A DNA stretch of 64,000 nt, taken from Ulota crispa (taxonomy: Eukaryota; Streptophyta; Bryopsida; Orthotrichales; Orthotrichaceae). Both the position numbers and the translations under genes were made by a program. Below, one piece after another: positions 44,346-55,483 of the stretch (positions are counted from its first letter, which is position 1; each line of letters begins with the position of its first letter). Under the pieces are notes generated by a model that saw only the letters and a program-made list of their open reading frames with translations, made no database searches and was not told where the DNA came from. The stretch lies in contig OY987242.1 of assembly GCA_963920765.1 (NCBI GenBank), forward strand, positions 22,406,002 through 22,470,001, written 5' to 3'.

Positions 44346-47300
44346 TCATAGACCAGAACTAATTGGATTAAACGATGTTCGGCTACTTTGCCGAACCCAC
44401 CAACCGGCGGCCACAGCAACGGCCAAAGACGTCAGAGAAATCACCAAAGCGACAGTACCGAGTGTGCTCCCCGCTTTGCCAATACTTGAAGAGCTTGCTG
44501 CTGCGGGAACGACATTGAGCTGTAACCAATCACAACTTGCTGAATAGTGTTGATAAGGTTCCCACATTGCCCCGGCAATAGGGAACCAAAAGGCAGCTGC
44601 CATGCCGTGTGTTGAACCGATGGTGAATTGAGCATCCTGTTAGAGTAAGAGGAGGATAAGTTGCAAGCACAGCATAGTGGAATATGGATAAGCACAAGCA
44701 CTTGAACAATCTTGATTAAGCATCAGTGTTTAAGGTATGTACACCCATAAGCGTCAAACTACGGATTTTGGAGTACAAAATTTAATTGATGAACTTTGAA
44801 AACAATATTGTCAAGTTAGGAAGAGGAAACCAAAAATATTGGCATCAATTTCAAAGTTCCAATTCCAAGCATTTGTTCACAAAAAAAAAACTTAAAGTCC
44901 AAAATCACTAAAATTGTATTGTTGTGTGTAAGAGATGCTAAAAACAATGCTTATTGGTTCTTAAATAGCGAGATGAGGCACTCAAAATTATGTTAGTCAC
45001 CCAAAACCACCACTTTGTTACCCATAACCATCACTCCCTCACCCACAACCATCACTTCCGCACCCATAAGCATCTGATTTTATATTTTTTAATCCCTGAC
45101 ATGGCAGGTGACGCCCATGGGGACACTGGCGCTTATGGGTGTACATAACTTACATATGATTTCTTAGAAATGTGGAAACGACATGAAAATCAAACAAAAG
45201 AAGGGTCTGAACCTGTTGAAGGACATCGTTAGTACGCAACGGCCTTGCAAATTCAAATGTGTATGTCCCGGCACCATCAAGAGCCCCGTATGGGCTGTCG
45301 AGGGCGACTAGACCTGCGTGAGATCAGTATCAAACGGTGAGCTCCAATCAAGAATATGAAGTACAAAGGAATATTCCGGATTCAGCTACAAACTCTTTTA
45401 CAAGCTAAACTTACTCCGAGCACGTAGCAGGTACAGCATGAATGCGTCGCTGAAGTATGAGAGAATATTTCAGTACTCCAATGACCTAGACTTGAAGCCG
45501 AGACATCAAGTTCATATGACACGTTGCAACGTGAAAATTTGTTTTGCAATTCAGGCTTACCATATTTTGTATCCATTGTGCTGTGAGTCCAAGATCCACG
45601 CCAGTTGTTCCGGCCACCAACGGTTACTTCCCCTGGAAACGAAGCCCAGGTTGTCAGAAAGGTCTGATTATGCAATAATCATATATAGCCAAATTCATCA
45701 CATTCTGAGCCGCTTCTGTACAAATTCTCTCTTTTAATGAATAATCTTGAGCGGTAGCGTATTGGAAGTATTAAATTAAGCAACACTAGTCAAATGTCTG
45801 GATGACAAAGCCGCAAGTCGATTATGCATAACTTTTAACAGCAATTGAAAGCAGCATTCGGTTCAAAAAATGTAGGAACCGCACCATTAGGAGTCATGCC
45901 ATTCACAGCTTGACAATGGGGATTAAAAGCATAGCCATCATCCAAATTGCCAAAGCTGCAACATCACCCGCATCATCTAGAGTCAATACAAGACAAACAT
46001 GCAAAAAACAGCACCCCTGACCCCTTATTTATCCCATCAAAAGTAGGTAGTAATCAACCGTTAAGTATAAGTTTTAGCATGTATAGCAAAGCATACCGAT
46101 CTGCTCCGGTGCCATTGACGCTGTCAACAATGTTTGCACCGTACAAGCGACCTGGAATTGCGTTATTCAGTTCAAAATGCACGAGATCCACCTCATGCCC
46201 GCCGCAATTTGTGGCATTGCAAACTCCAGGGGCTTCAGGACACCCGCCCATCTGCAGGAATCAACGGTGGAAGCTATCTAATGGTCAGTCAACATCCGTA
46301 ACGTGCATTTATTCAGAGAACTGCGTATTCACATCTTCTCTAGAATTGTTCCAAAGTTGGGAAAATAGCTGTACATTATGGTAGGTGGCATCATCTCCGA
46401 TTGGGAACATCAAGGCAATTGCTGCCATATTCTGCTCACTGCAATCAACAGACATATAATAGGAGGTTACTTATTTTTCTGCAAGCTTTGCAAATACAGG
46501 GATATATAAATACAGGCAAACAGAAATTGAAAATTATAAGCAACTACGGCAATCCTTGTCAGTTGTGAACAATGTGAAATATAATATGTACATGTGTTCA
46601 GGAATAAAAGAGTCATAGGTATATACTTGGTATTGAACACGTAGGCTCCAGGGACTTGAAGCAGGAAAAAAATATCATGCCCATTGTGAGCCACCTGCAT
46701 GAGCACCACGTCAAGTCTTGAGTTATAATTCCGAACACTAAAATTAGCTGAGATTTTTAGGGCATTGGTATTGAGACCCGCCGTGCAGACCCGGCGCTCT
46801 ATAGGGTACCAAAGGGGCAATAGAGTCCATAGTATAAAGCACCCTCTGTCAAGTATTCACGAACAAAAGTTCAATGCGGTACAATACTTGACTTTCTCAA
46901 TATTATGAAGTCTGCATTAAAAAAATGTTATGCAAAATTTTATAAATTATTTATACAGTCAATTTTAAAATATATCTTTATAAACCTTTATCAAATCAAT
47001 AGAAAAGCATTTCGTTCCAAAATTCTCCAAAAATGCAACATTCAGTTTTTAGTACTTGAAATCTGGTAAGATTGGCTAAAACTATGAGGTCATCAACATA
47101 GTATATACAAACACTAATTTTCTTATAGCTTGTATTCAAAGAATTGAAATGCCTTTTAGAGTGACATGTAAAATTTAAAAAATTGAAACTTTGATAGATA
47201 TAAATTATTTCATGTAGTATTTACACACATTAAGGAACTATCAACACATTATGGTATATAACTTCCAAGTAAATTCATCAATATCACCTTCTTAGAAAAC

Positions 47301-48663
47301 GGAGCTAATAATCATTCTTGCCTTATAAAAATCCCTACTTGCTCCACGCCATATGATTTATCATAACCTCTGAATAGCATTTTCGTTGAACCTTGAGGAA
47401 GAAACCTTATGGTAAACTATGGTACAAACTTGACGCTGAATTTTATTTTAGGGAATTAATATGTGCACACCCGGGGTTTGATATATGCACACCCCACGGC
47501 GGGGTAAATTTTAGATTTTTACCATCAAAAAGTTAATTTGAAAATTTTGAATTCAGATGGACTTAGAGACCTTCATTTAGTCTAAACCATAAAGGAAGTT
47601 ACAATTGAACAACACCTAATGAAAAAGCTTACCTTTTTTTACAAATAAAAGTAAAAGTAATAGTTTGCACCCTACCTAAGCTTTTTCATTGGGTGTTGTT
47701 CAATTCTAACTTTCTTTGTGTTTCTAGACTGAATGAAGGTCTGTAAGTCCAAATCTGAATTCAAACTTTTCAAATTCAACTTTTCGATGGTAAAAATCTA
47801 AAATTTATCCAGCGGGGCTGGGGGGCACATATTAATTCCCTTATTTTAATGCAGAACATTAAGCTTTTGATAAAAGAAGAAGACATAATTCTGCTTAGTT
47901 CAACAGCATTAACCCTAAAAGACCAAGATATTATTGACTTACAAAGGTTAAATTGAAACGGCTCATCAGAATCCACTCTACACAGCAGGCTTCCTTATAA
48001 ACAAATTCCGTGACTCCAGCGATAGATCCATACAACACACCTAGACGGAAAACCTAACTTCGCTCTCCACCGACAGAGTACTGACAAAAATTGAGCTATA
48101 TTGACTATTCCACGTTTCCACAGAAATACAGAGCCGAACTCTTCAAAAATCCTCTCAAAGTAACAGGACGAGAAAAATGGCTACAGGTCCTTGATTACCA
48201 AATTTTCAATCTGAGCTGAAAGTGCAACAACAGCGAGCGATTTGAATTCCGTGAGCTGAATACTTTAACCGATTCAGTACTGGTTCGCAATCCACGAACA
48301 ATAAAAAAATGAGCAAGACGTTCTTCATTAACGGCGACTGTGAAGACATTAATAATGGCAAATTCAATGCAGGCAGAGAGAGCGTACCTTGATTTGCAAG
48401 GATCCGCCAGGGTAGGCATTCTTCGGATCGTCCGTCAAGGCGGGATACAAGTCGAACGAGGTGCCAGTGACGGAGCTCCAGTCAGTGGCCACGCCGTCGA
48501 CGGTGAGGCTGCCGGGCACGAAAGACGCCGTCAGCGTAACGTCGGCATTGCGCAGGCAGGTGGCGCCTGTGGAGCCCGTGTCGCCGTGGCTGTGCACGGG
48601 CAAGCAGACGGAGGCGAGGGCGGGCAACGCCGCCAGGAGGAGGCGTCGCAGCAGTAGCGCCAT
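44346..48663 (-). CDS. Secreted, C-terminally membrane-anchored protein with putative haem-binding (EB_dh/DOMON-like) domain
   Basis: Function unknown. Eight exons on the minus strand: 48,388-48,663, 46,627-46,694, 46,375-46,438, 46,097-46,251, 45,885-45,955, 45,561-45,632, 45,213-45,313, 44,346-44,636, making 365 residues in one frame. Residues 1-26 are a signal peptide (MALLLRRLLLAALPALASVC). The middle has the beta-sandwich pattern of the ethylbenzene-dehydrogenase/cytochrome c-552-like haem-binding family: DGVATDWSSV, HDIFFLLQVPGAYVF, IALMFPIGDDA, GCPEAP...CGGHEVDLVHFEL, FEFARPLRT, and QFTIGSTHGMAAAFWFPIAG. A single span (TVALVISLTSLAVAVAAGWW, about 330-350) and a short basic tail follow, giving a type I topology with the domain outside or in the lumen. 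The family is inferred from remembered plant homologues and is less sure than the gene model. Introns 1 and 7 hold transposons. Confidence 0.8.
44731..45152. mobile_element. TAAGGTAGG-family MITE in intron 7 of the haem-domain gene
   Basis: The left end, TAAGGTATGTACACCCATAA plus GCG, is mirrored by CGCTTATGGGTGTACATAACTTA. The interior, with AAATATTGGCATCAATTTCA and repeated CCCATAACCATCACT, matches 13,199 and 43,132. It fills most of the intron. Confidence 0.8.
47450..47841. mobile_element. Foldback element, TATGTGCACACC family, in intron 1 of the haem-domain gene
   Basis: The left end, GGGAATTAATATGTGCACAC, is mirrored by GCACATATTAATTCCC, and TTA flanks both sides. The inner arms ACCATCAAAAAGTT and AACTTTTCGATGGT also pair. 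It is an uninterrupted relative of 7486-8149. Confidence 0.8.
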
Positions 48664-48698
48664 CGCTAGGGTCGGACCTCCGCAAGAGGCAGTGGGAT

Positions 48699-48830
48699 CG
48701 TGGCCTTGTGGAGACAACTGGGCTGGTGAAGACGACCATTTTTATTATTGTCACTGGGGATGGAGCTGATTGAGGGGCCTGGCCCCATTGCCGCTACGTG
48801 CGTCGCCAGCGTTGCACTTCAAGACTTGAC
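48699..48830. promoter_or_regulatory. Leader/promoter segment of the haem-domain gene, present again at 50,721-50,977
   Basis: The segment upstream of the start codon (GGCCTTGTGGAGACAACTGG, CCATTTTTATTATTGTCACT, GATTGAGGGGCCTGGCCCCA) recurs at 50,885-50,977, and a shorter part recurs at 50,721-50,800. It must contain the leader or core promoter. No TATA box is obvious. Confidence 0.6.
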
Positions 48831-48849
48831 ATTTTGACATTTTAAGACA

Positions 48850-50720
48850 TTAGGCCCGGTTCAGACCAGTGTTTTTTTTTCACTTACTACACGCCATGTG
48901 CCCTTCCAGAAATGGATAATTCTGAGAGAGAGAGGCGCATTGGTTTAATTTTTGACAAGGTATCCTCATGAGGCCCAAAAAAAAAATATTGGTTCAGACT
49001 AACCAACCAGTTGAGACACTAAAATCGGCACTAGACATGGTGTTTTGCTTGATAAAAAAATTTCCATGTAATTATATGTCATCCAAGAGTGTGTTTCTGC
49101 TAGACAAGTTTGGTACCACCCTTGGAGCAAACCCCAAAACTTCACTATTTTGGCCGCTAACGTTGTCTTGATGGAAAGTGTTCCATCATGTAGATATTCA
49201 TAGCTTTATTAAATATGTTTGATTTTCAATAGGTGATACGTTTTGTTTTTGAATTAAATGAATTTGCTAAAAGAAATGGATTGGATTTGGAAAGCGAGAG
49301 AAGTTAAGAGGATAAAACAATAAGAATCTGGAGTAGAAGGTAAGCATGGGTTAGAGGATGGGCTAACGTGCGTCCTACTTTAGAAAGGGTGGGAAAGTAA
49401 AGGAAAGTTTTCTTTTTAGCAAGTGGGAGTTGAATGTGAGTGGCAGTTAGTTGTTAGTAGAAAAAGCTGAACCTTGCACAAATGATAGATCCTAAGTATT
49501 GTATCTTTTGTTTGTGAAGTTTTGAGTGCTTGTTTCTGGAGAAGAGACGTTTCTGAATTGTGTTTGCAATTTTTATTTGGAATTAGGATGCAATAGTTAT
49601 GGTTGCTTGAACTTGGGGATAGCCAAGCCATTTGAGGTAGAAAGGCTGAAACTTTGAACAAGCTTTAGCTGATGTTTAGGTCATTACATTGCTACAAAAT
49701 TTGGAGGGTGTGTTTTTCTTGGTCTTAGTTTTCTAGAAAAATATTGCACTTGACATTTGGAGCTTTGAGGAGGGAGTTGTAAAGGTGCAAAGGCTTGGAG
49801 GTTGATTGTCTTTAGTGAGAAGGAGGCCGCAACTTTGAAGAGCTATAAGTTTTGGTTGGTTTTGTATTTTGTTTTGAAACTTTTACAAATGATAGCTTAA
49901 AATATTAGCTTTTTAAATTGCTATCATTTGTGTTGTTTGAAGCATTATTGAGAGAGTTATGGTTTGCAGAAATTGAGAGGTTAGGTGTCTTCTTCAATTA
50001 AGATATCCAAACTTTGATCGGCTATAACTTTTGGATAGAGTCTTAATTTTTGTTGAATTTCATACATATTGTACTTGTTAGTATTAGCTTTTTGATTTGT
50101 TATCACACTTGTGTTTTGAAGCTATAACACAAAAGTTATAGAGCTTCAAAGAGTCGGTGATTGGTGTGCTTAAGAGGGAGATGAAACCCCACTTTATTTT
50201 CTTTCTATTTTTGATAATAGATTAGAATGAAGTGAGAATTGAGGATTTGAGTAAATTTAGAGGTTTGATAGATTTGAGAATTTGAGGGATTTAGAGAATT
50301 GAGTAGAAGCCCATTATGAAGAGCATGTGCTTTTTGGAGTTCTTTTTTTTGATTCATAATAGACAAAAACCATTTTGCGGGGCAGTTACTCTCCAAAATT
50401 GCGGAGCATGTGCTCTCTAGAATTTCATCTAGAGTTTGTAATAGAGAAGCTCATTCTGCTCAGCAAGTGCTCTATAGAATTTTGTTTTGAGATTACGACA
50501 AAATATTAGATCTGCAGCACACACACTTGCAGCCAAACACTTTGCATATTTCCAATGCGTGCTCCTCTCAATCCAATAATGTGCCTATATTGGTTGGTGA
50601 AGATGGATGTGAAAGTATCGAACAAACTCACTGTTTGAACCCAATAGCGGAGAAAAGCCAAATTTCAACTAATCACGTTTAAGAAATTTTTAGTCAGTCG
50701 CTAGTCTGAATTGGACCTTA
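48850..50720. mobile_element. PIF/Harbinger-like non-autonomous element, about 1.9 kb
   Basis: TTA lies on both sides. The left end, GGCCCGGTTCAGAC then TAACCAACC (split by the MITE at 48,867), pairs with AGTCTGAATTGGACC at the right. A 3-bp TTA duplication with GGSCC-type ends fits PIF/Harbinger. The interior is AT-rich with repeated AACTTTGAA...GCTATAAGTTTTGG phrases and no transposase frame. Confidence 0.65.
48867..48991. mobile_element. hAT-like MITE nested in the PIF-like element's left end
   Basis: A 125-bp element, CAGTGTTTTT...AAATATTG, is flanked by GTTCAGAC on both sides (48,859-48,866 and 48,992-48,999). Removing it restores the continuous terminal repeat of the surrounding element, so it came later. 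Confidence 0.85.
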
Positions 50721-50977
50721 TTATTGTTATTGGAGGTGTAGCTAATTGACGGGCCTTGCCCCAATGCCGTTGCATTGCAAACTTGACATTTCTAGATATT
50801 ACATTTATTTTTGAAGAGCACTTGTTCTTTACCTTTGCTCTTAAAAAGTGCCCCTAGCACTTCAAATGTGTTCCACATCATGGCCTTGTGAGGTCAACTG
50901 AGTTGGTGAAGTCAACCATTTTATTATTTGTTACTGAGGATGTAGCTGATTGAGGGGCTTGGCCCCATTTCCGCTAA
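50721..50977. repeat. Two further copies of the haem-domain gene's upstream segment
   Basis: One copy at 50,721-50,800 (TATTGTTATTGGAGGTGTAG, CGGGCCTTGCCCCAATGCCG, ACTTGACATTT) and a second at 50,885-50,977 (CATGGCCTTGTGAGGTCAAC, TGATTGAGGGGCTTGGCCCC). They show a tandem duplication of promoter DNA older than the PIF-like insertion that now separates them from the gene. Confidence 0.75.
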
Positions 50978-51305
50978 GGTAGGAAGCTCATGAATGGACC
51001 ATCTAAGGGCTGAAACTTGATTTTGGGGAGGTGAGACTTCTTAAAATATTTTTTGGTAAATTTTCTTTGAAAGACAAGAGGGATTGGTATCTAACCTAAG
51101 TTGTTTCATATTTTTTGGAGCTTTGTGAACTTAGCTATGAATTTTTGAAGTGGAAATGTCATAGGTGCTCTAATGTGGTGTACTTCCTTAATTGTACATC
51201 ACTTGTACATTGTTGAAGGGCTATGAAAACAACATGTATCAGCTGAGCACATTTGAGGAGATGCGTAGTGATGATGCCCTAATAGAGTTTGAGCCAACTA
51301 CCTTA
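50975..51305. mobile_element. TAAGGTAGG-family MITE, second subfamily
   Basis: The left end, TAAGGTAGGAAGCTCATGAA, is mirrored by GAGCCAACTACCTTA. The interior aligns with 15,014-15,342. It starts exactly where the duplicated promoter segment stops. Confidence 0.75.
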
Positions 51306-51429
51306 GACATACCCTTACCTAGGTTAATCATCTCCACCAGCCCAACTACAATGATTCTACAATGACTCTATAGTGATTCTACACTAATTTTCTGTGGTGT
51401 CACTGCCTCACTAATGTGGCAAGTGTCCA

Positions 51430-51724
51430 ATAGTTATAATATTGTTTCCAAAAGTTGCAAAAGTCAATCGTACATGCTAACCTCCTAAAAATTACAATTT
51501 GGGCAATATGGGACCTAAGACCATGTCTATGAATCTTCTCACAGTGTAGGTTACCTAAAATTATGAGATATTTAATGAGGGCGTTTTTTGCTTTCCATGA
51601 TGTGCCATGTATTTATGATCACTTTTGAAAAAAAATCAAATGAGAAACTACTTTTTATTGGTTGCTAAAAAGTTTTTTCAAAGCCGGAGGACAAAAAACG
51701 TCCTCCTAGGCGTCTAAGGGTTAA
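51430..51724. mobile_element. Right part of a TTAA element, subfamily 2
   Basis: It matches 31,800-32,041 and 12,850-13,102 (CTTTCCATGATGTGCCATG, TTTATGATCACTTTTGAAAA) and ends GGCGTCTAAGGGTTAA. The left terminus was not identified. Confidence 0.6.
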
Positions 51725-52097
51725 GGGTTTGGGATACCACAAGGTCTTAGAAAATTCAAGAAAAAATCCGTAGGATTAGCCTTCCAACAAGCTATCATGG
51801 AATATTATTTTTGTGGAAAAAGTATTGTAGATTATTTTATATGAAGGGGCAAAGTTAGAGCTCATATGACCCTCAAAGCAACTATAGACTAACCTCGAAA
51901 TTGCTTGGATGTGTTCCTAAGCATGTGCTTAACGGTGCCAATCCCAACCCTCTCAAATTAGCTACTAAGCTAACATGTGGCAAGATTTGCTTGTGTAAGT
52001 GGCATTCAATGCTCCGCTTTGTGTTCACCAATGCATGGAGAACACCTCCAATGTAGAGTGCAGAAATGGGGCCAAGTCAAGAATGGGTTGTCCTACT
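51725..52097. repeat. Dispersed repeat that preserves two empty insertion sites
   Basis: It aligns with 32,042-33,310 once the elements at 32,052-32,177 and 32,295-33,068 are removed: GGGTTTGGGATACCACAAGG, CCAACAAGCTATCATGGAAT, GATTATTTTATATGAAGGGG, TTGCTTGTGTAAGTGG and TTCAATGCTCC all have counterparts. Class of the underlying repeat unknown. Confidence 0.8.
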
Positions 52098-53055
52098 TTA
52101 ACCCCTAAAGGACCAAGGGTGTTTTTTGAGAAAAAAATTCAAAAACTAACAACTTTTAGTGCATTGCTCAAAATCAGAAATAAAAACCTTTTTTCTCAAC
52201 TTCAACCGTACAAAAGTTTGTAAAACCAATAAAAAAACATATGCAAAAAAATTCAGCCCATTTGACTGCACGGATTGTAAGATTATAATGTTTGAAGTGA
52301 GAATAAACAACTTTTCTTCATTCCTGCAAAACAAGGTTAATAGACTTTGAACCTTCCTAGAGTAAATTTTACTCTACACAAATTTGAGCTTTTTGATCAT
52401 TCACAAGTATATGATGTTAGGTTCACTCATGAAAATTTTTAGATGCAAATAGAGAGTCTAGCTTACTCTAAGTCACCCTGCAATGCAAGGAAGTTTAGTG
52501 ACTTGACAATACATCAGTCATTCTTTCATGATTTCTTGTGCAATGTGGAAGTTTTTTATTTGAAATCCAAATGGTAAAAAGTTGGAGACAAACATTTGGA
52601 ATATGTGAAAAAAAGTTTCACGAGCTTTGGATCTATAGATTGAAAGATAATAGGGCTTGAAATTAGAGGATTTTTTTTTTATTGAAACTACATGAACATA
52701 GTTAACAAAATTGGACTCCCTTCAAAATGTGATGTGAGAGCTTCTTTTTTCTTTTTATGACAATTGTACACTATGTTTTTTTAATTACATACTTGCCAAA
52801 TTTCAAAAGTTAATGAGAGCTTTAGCATAAGATTCTCCAAAGATGCTCAAACAGCCCAAAGTGTCCAAATTTCTTTGGACAACATAACTTCTGAATCAGA
52901 CATCCAAGTGGGGAAAAAATTACATTTCCATTTGGGGATACATATTTGCACCTTATGTATCAATTTTGAGAACATCCAATAAAAATTGACTTCATATGAC
53001 CCTACCCAAGTTCTGAAGTGGCTGTTGAACAGCCACTTGGCCCTTTAGGGGTTAA
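52098..53055. mobile_element. TTAA-flanked element, subfamily 3, full length
   Basis: A 958-bp sister of 18,137-19,097 in the same orientation, bounded by TTAACCCCTAAAGGACCAAG and GGCCCTTTAGGGGTTAA. Both termini are closer to the consensus than in the sister copy. Non-coding. Confidence 0.85.
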
Positions 53056-53660
53056 TGCTAAAACTGAAATCATGTGTAAATTATACTGTTGGACATCAGA
53101 ATACTAACCAAAAGCGCTGTAATACTAACCAAACGTCCGTCCAATTCAACATTCAAAAACGCTGTCCTCAGGTCTCAACTTCACGATGCTTGAAACTATG
53201 AATTTTTCCCCAAAACAAAATATTTTAATACAAAGTAGAAACGAGAATTTCCCATTGTTTTGCGCCTTCAGCTCAAAAATCGAAGACAAATAAAACTCAC
53301 AATGAATGTCAAATGCAAGTTTCAAGAACAAATAGCCAAAAGTACTAAAATACATTACATGGGTAAGCCATCATACTGAAACAAACTCATATAAACCAAA
53401 AAACATCCAAGGACTTGAACTGAACTTAATGATGAGGATAGATCATTAACAAAACTTAACAAAAAACTGGATGAAAATCAACCACTTCTCGTTATAAAAA
53501 TTGTGGTCATTCATCAGTCATTCAAAAAAGACTAATGGAATTAAAAATGTAGTTCCCAATTAAATCGATGTCTCTTCAGAAAGCTTCAATACACTCAACA
53601 CAGTAGAGCTTCTGGCAAGATAACTCTGCATATAAAAAGAAAAAGCTGCATACCACAAGC

Positions 53661-53760
53661 TCATCCAGCAAACTCTTCAATGGTCGCAACAAAGTTCCCA
53701 CCACAACACGTGAACCCTGGCATGATCATGTCCTTGATATTCTTACTTTTTCCCAGCATT
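53661..53760 (-). other. Candidate exon downstream of NFU, coding or untranslated
   Basis: After a plausible acceptor (TTGTTAG at 53,761-53,767) the minus strand reads one base, then an ATG frame of 32 codons with balanced codon use (including KDMIMPGFTCCGGNF), then TGA. A donor-like GTTAGT directly follows the NFU stop codon at 54,178. This may be a 3' untranslated exon of NFU, a terminal exon of an alternative transcript, or a small separate gene. I do not recognise the peptide. Confidence 0.3.
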
Positions 53761-54180
53761 CTAACAACCAGAAAGATGCAGTCAGGGATCACTTTCTACG
53801 GTACAATATAAGCTTGAATACTATTACAGTAATACGGGAACCTCTCCGCTCATGTCTGTTCATACTATCATGACATTTCACTACAGGACATCAGTATTCC
53901 AGGGTACATACGATACTGTATCACTTTACATTGACTCACTCTAGAGACCATGGCCTGCTCTAAAGACAAAGCTGAGGAACTAAAAAACCTGCCAGCAAAA
54001 CTTCAAATCAAAACCTGCTAGAATGGTTCAGATTCATCCTAACAGTATGGATAATATGTACAGAAAACTGTTGCCTGTTTTATGAATATGAGAGAATAGA
54101 AAAGCTCTCACCTATATTTCATAATTGTGCAAGACTCAAGAGCATGCTAACATCTGGGCATGATGTGACAAGACACTAAC

Positions 54181-55038
54181 TTAGCCGGCTTCACTTGTTT
54201 GTACCTCCCCTTCTTCATCGGATTCCTCGTCGTGCACTTCTTGCACACCTTTCACTTCGGGAACGTAATGCATCAGCATATTCTCAATACCAGATTTCAA
54301 AGTGACAGCAGAACTCGGACAGCCACTGCACGCACCTTGCATCTTCAAAGAAACAATCCCGCTCTCCGGATCAAACCCTCGGTACTCAATGTCGCCGCCA
54401 TCGTCTTGCACAGCAGGACGAATGCGAGTTTCCAGCAACTCCTTGATCATCTGCACAGTTTCATCGTCGTCCTCGTTGATAGCAGTGTCAGACGCTTGCT
54501 GCGACTGCGCATCATAAAACAACGGCTGCTTCGTGGAGTAAAAATCCATGATCGCCGCAAAGATTTCAGGTTTCAAGATATCCCACGAGATCTCATCAGA
54601 TTTTGTCACGGTCACGAAATCTGCACCGAAGAAGACACGCACCACGCCGTCCACGACGAAGATCGCCTTCGCTAAGGGCGACGACATGGCCGTGCGCGCG
54701 TTCGGGAAATCCGAGCTCCCGAATTCCATCACTGGTTTGCCGGGGTAGAACATGAGCGACTGCGGATTCGGCGTCGACTCGACTTGAATGAACATGCCTC
54801 GTCGTTGCACTCCTCGTTGCGACGACGACGACGACATTAACAACGAATCAAGCCCGTTGCGATCCGAAAACGACCATCCCTGATGCATCACTCCGACCGC
54901 GCCTACTCCCGCATTGCCATCCTTGCTTGCGGACTTCGAAATCAGCCTCCGCGCGGCCACTCGCTCGCCTTCTTGTACCACTGGCCGCACTGCGACTCTC
55001 CGCCCTAGCACCTGCACAGCTCGTATCCATGTCGCCAT
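54181..55038 (-). CDS. NFU: NifU-like iron-sulfur scaffold, mitochondrial NFU4/NFU5 type
   Basis: Delivers [4Fe-4S] clusters to mitochondrial client proteins late in the ISC pathway. It is a single uninterrupted frame of 285 residues starting at the ATG at 55,038 (MATWIRAVQ); a longer in-frame version would need a TTG start. Residues 1-80 are rich in Arg, Ser and Val with few acidic residues at the start, fitting a mitochondrial presequence. The Nfu N-terminal domain spans about 82-176 ([38 protein letters not shown]). The NifU C-terminal domain spans about 193-268, with cluster-binding CxxC at 237/240 in [10 protein letters not shown]. The C-terminus is acidic. Length and domain order match plant NFU4/5. 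Two AACCCTAA telo-box words lie just upstream. The lack of introns stands out beside multi-exon neighbours. Confidence 0.93.
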   Translation of the reverse strand: MATWIRAVQVLGRRVAVRPVVQEGERVAARRLISKSASKDGNAGVGAVGVMHQGWSFSDRNGLDSLLMSSSSSQRGVQRRGMFIQVESTPNPQSLMFYPGKPVMEFGSSDFPNARTAMSSPLAKAIFVVDGVVRVFFGADFVTVTKSDEISWDILKPEIFAAIMDFYSTKQPLFYDAQSQQASDTAINEDDDETVQMIKELLETRIRPAVQDDGGDIEYRGFDPESGIVSLKMQGACSGCPSSAVTLKSGIENMLMHYVPEVKGVQEVHDEESDEEGEVQTSEAG

Positions 55039-55092
55039 AGCCGCGATGCCAACAACAACAACAACGAAAACTTGCAAACAAACACCGCTTGT

Positions 55093-55183
55093 AACCCTAA
55101 TTCAGCAAAAATTCAATAGGAAGTGAGGAATTGGTGCACTAAGAGGCCTGAGGGATGCTGTGAAGAATGCTTTGTAACCCTAA
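55093..55183. promoter_or_regulatory. Pair of telo-box words (AACCCTAA) upstream of NFU
   Basis: GTAACCCTAATTC occurs at 55,091 and again at 55,174, within 150 bases of the NFU start codon. Telo-box words are common near starts of plant genes for growth and organelle biogenesis. A G-box (CACGTG) lies further out at 55,392. Function is inferred from position. Confidence 0.4.
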
Positions 55184-55483
55184 TTCTACTGAGATGGAAT
55201 GGCTTGGGCTTCGACAAATTGAGAGAGTGCGGGATTTGGAGCGTGGATTTCGAGGCAACGAGGAAATTATGGCTGTAGCGGAACGTGAGATGCTGCTACT
55301 GAAACACCAGAGTCGTAGAGATGGAGCATCGGACGGCGGACGAGGGTTTTTGGGTGAATGGACTGGACTAATGGCTGACTGGCATGGTTGCCACGTGGCA
55401 TCTCTCCGAATGAGGAGTTGGGGACCGGGGCCGGAGGTGGGGGCTGATGAAGGTGTTGCCAACGAAGTTTACGGTTGTAGACC

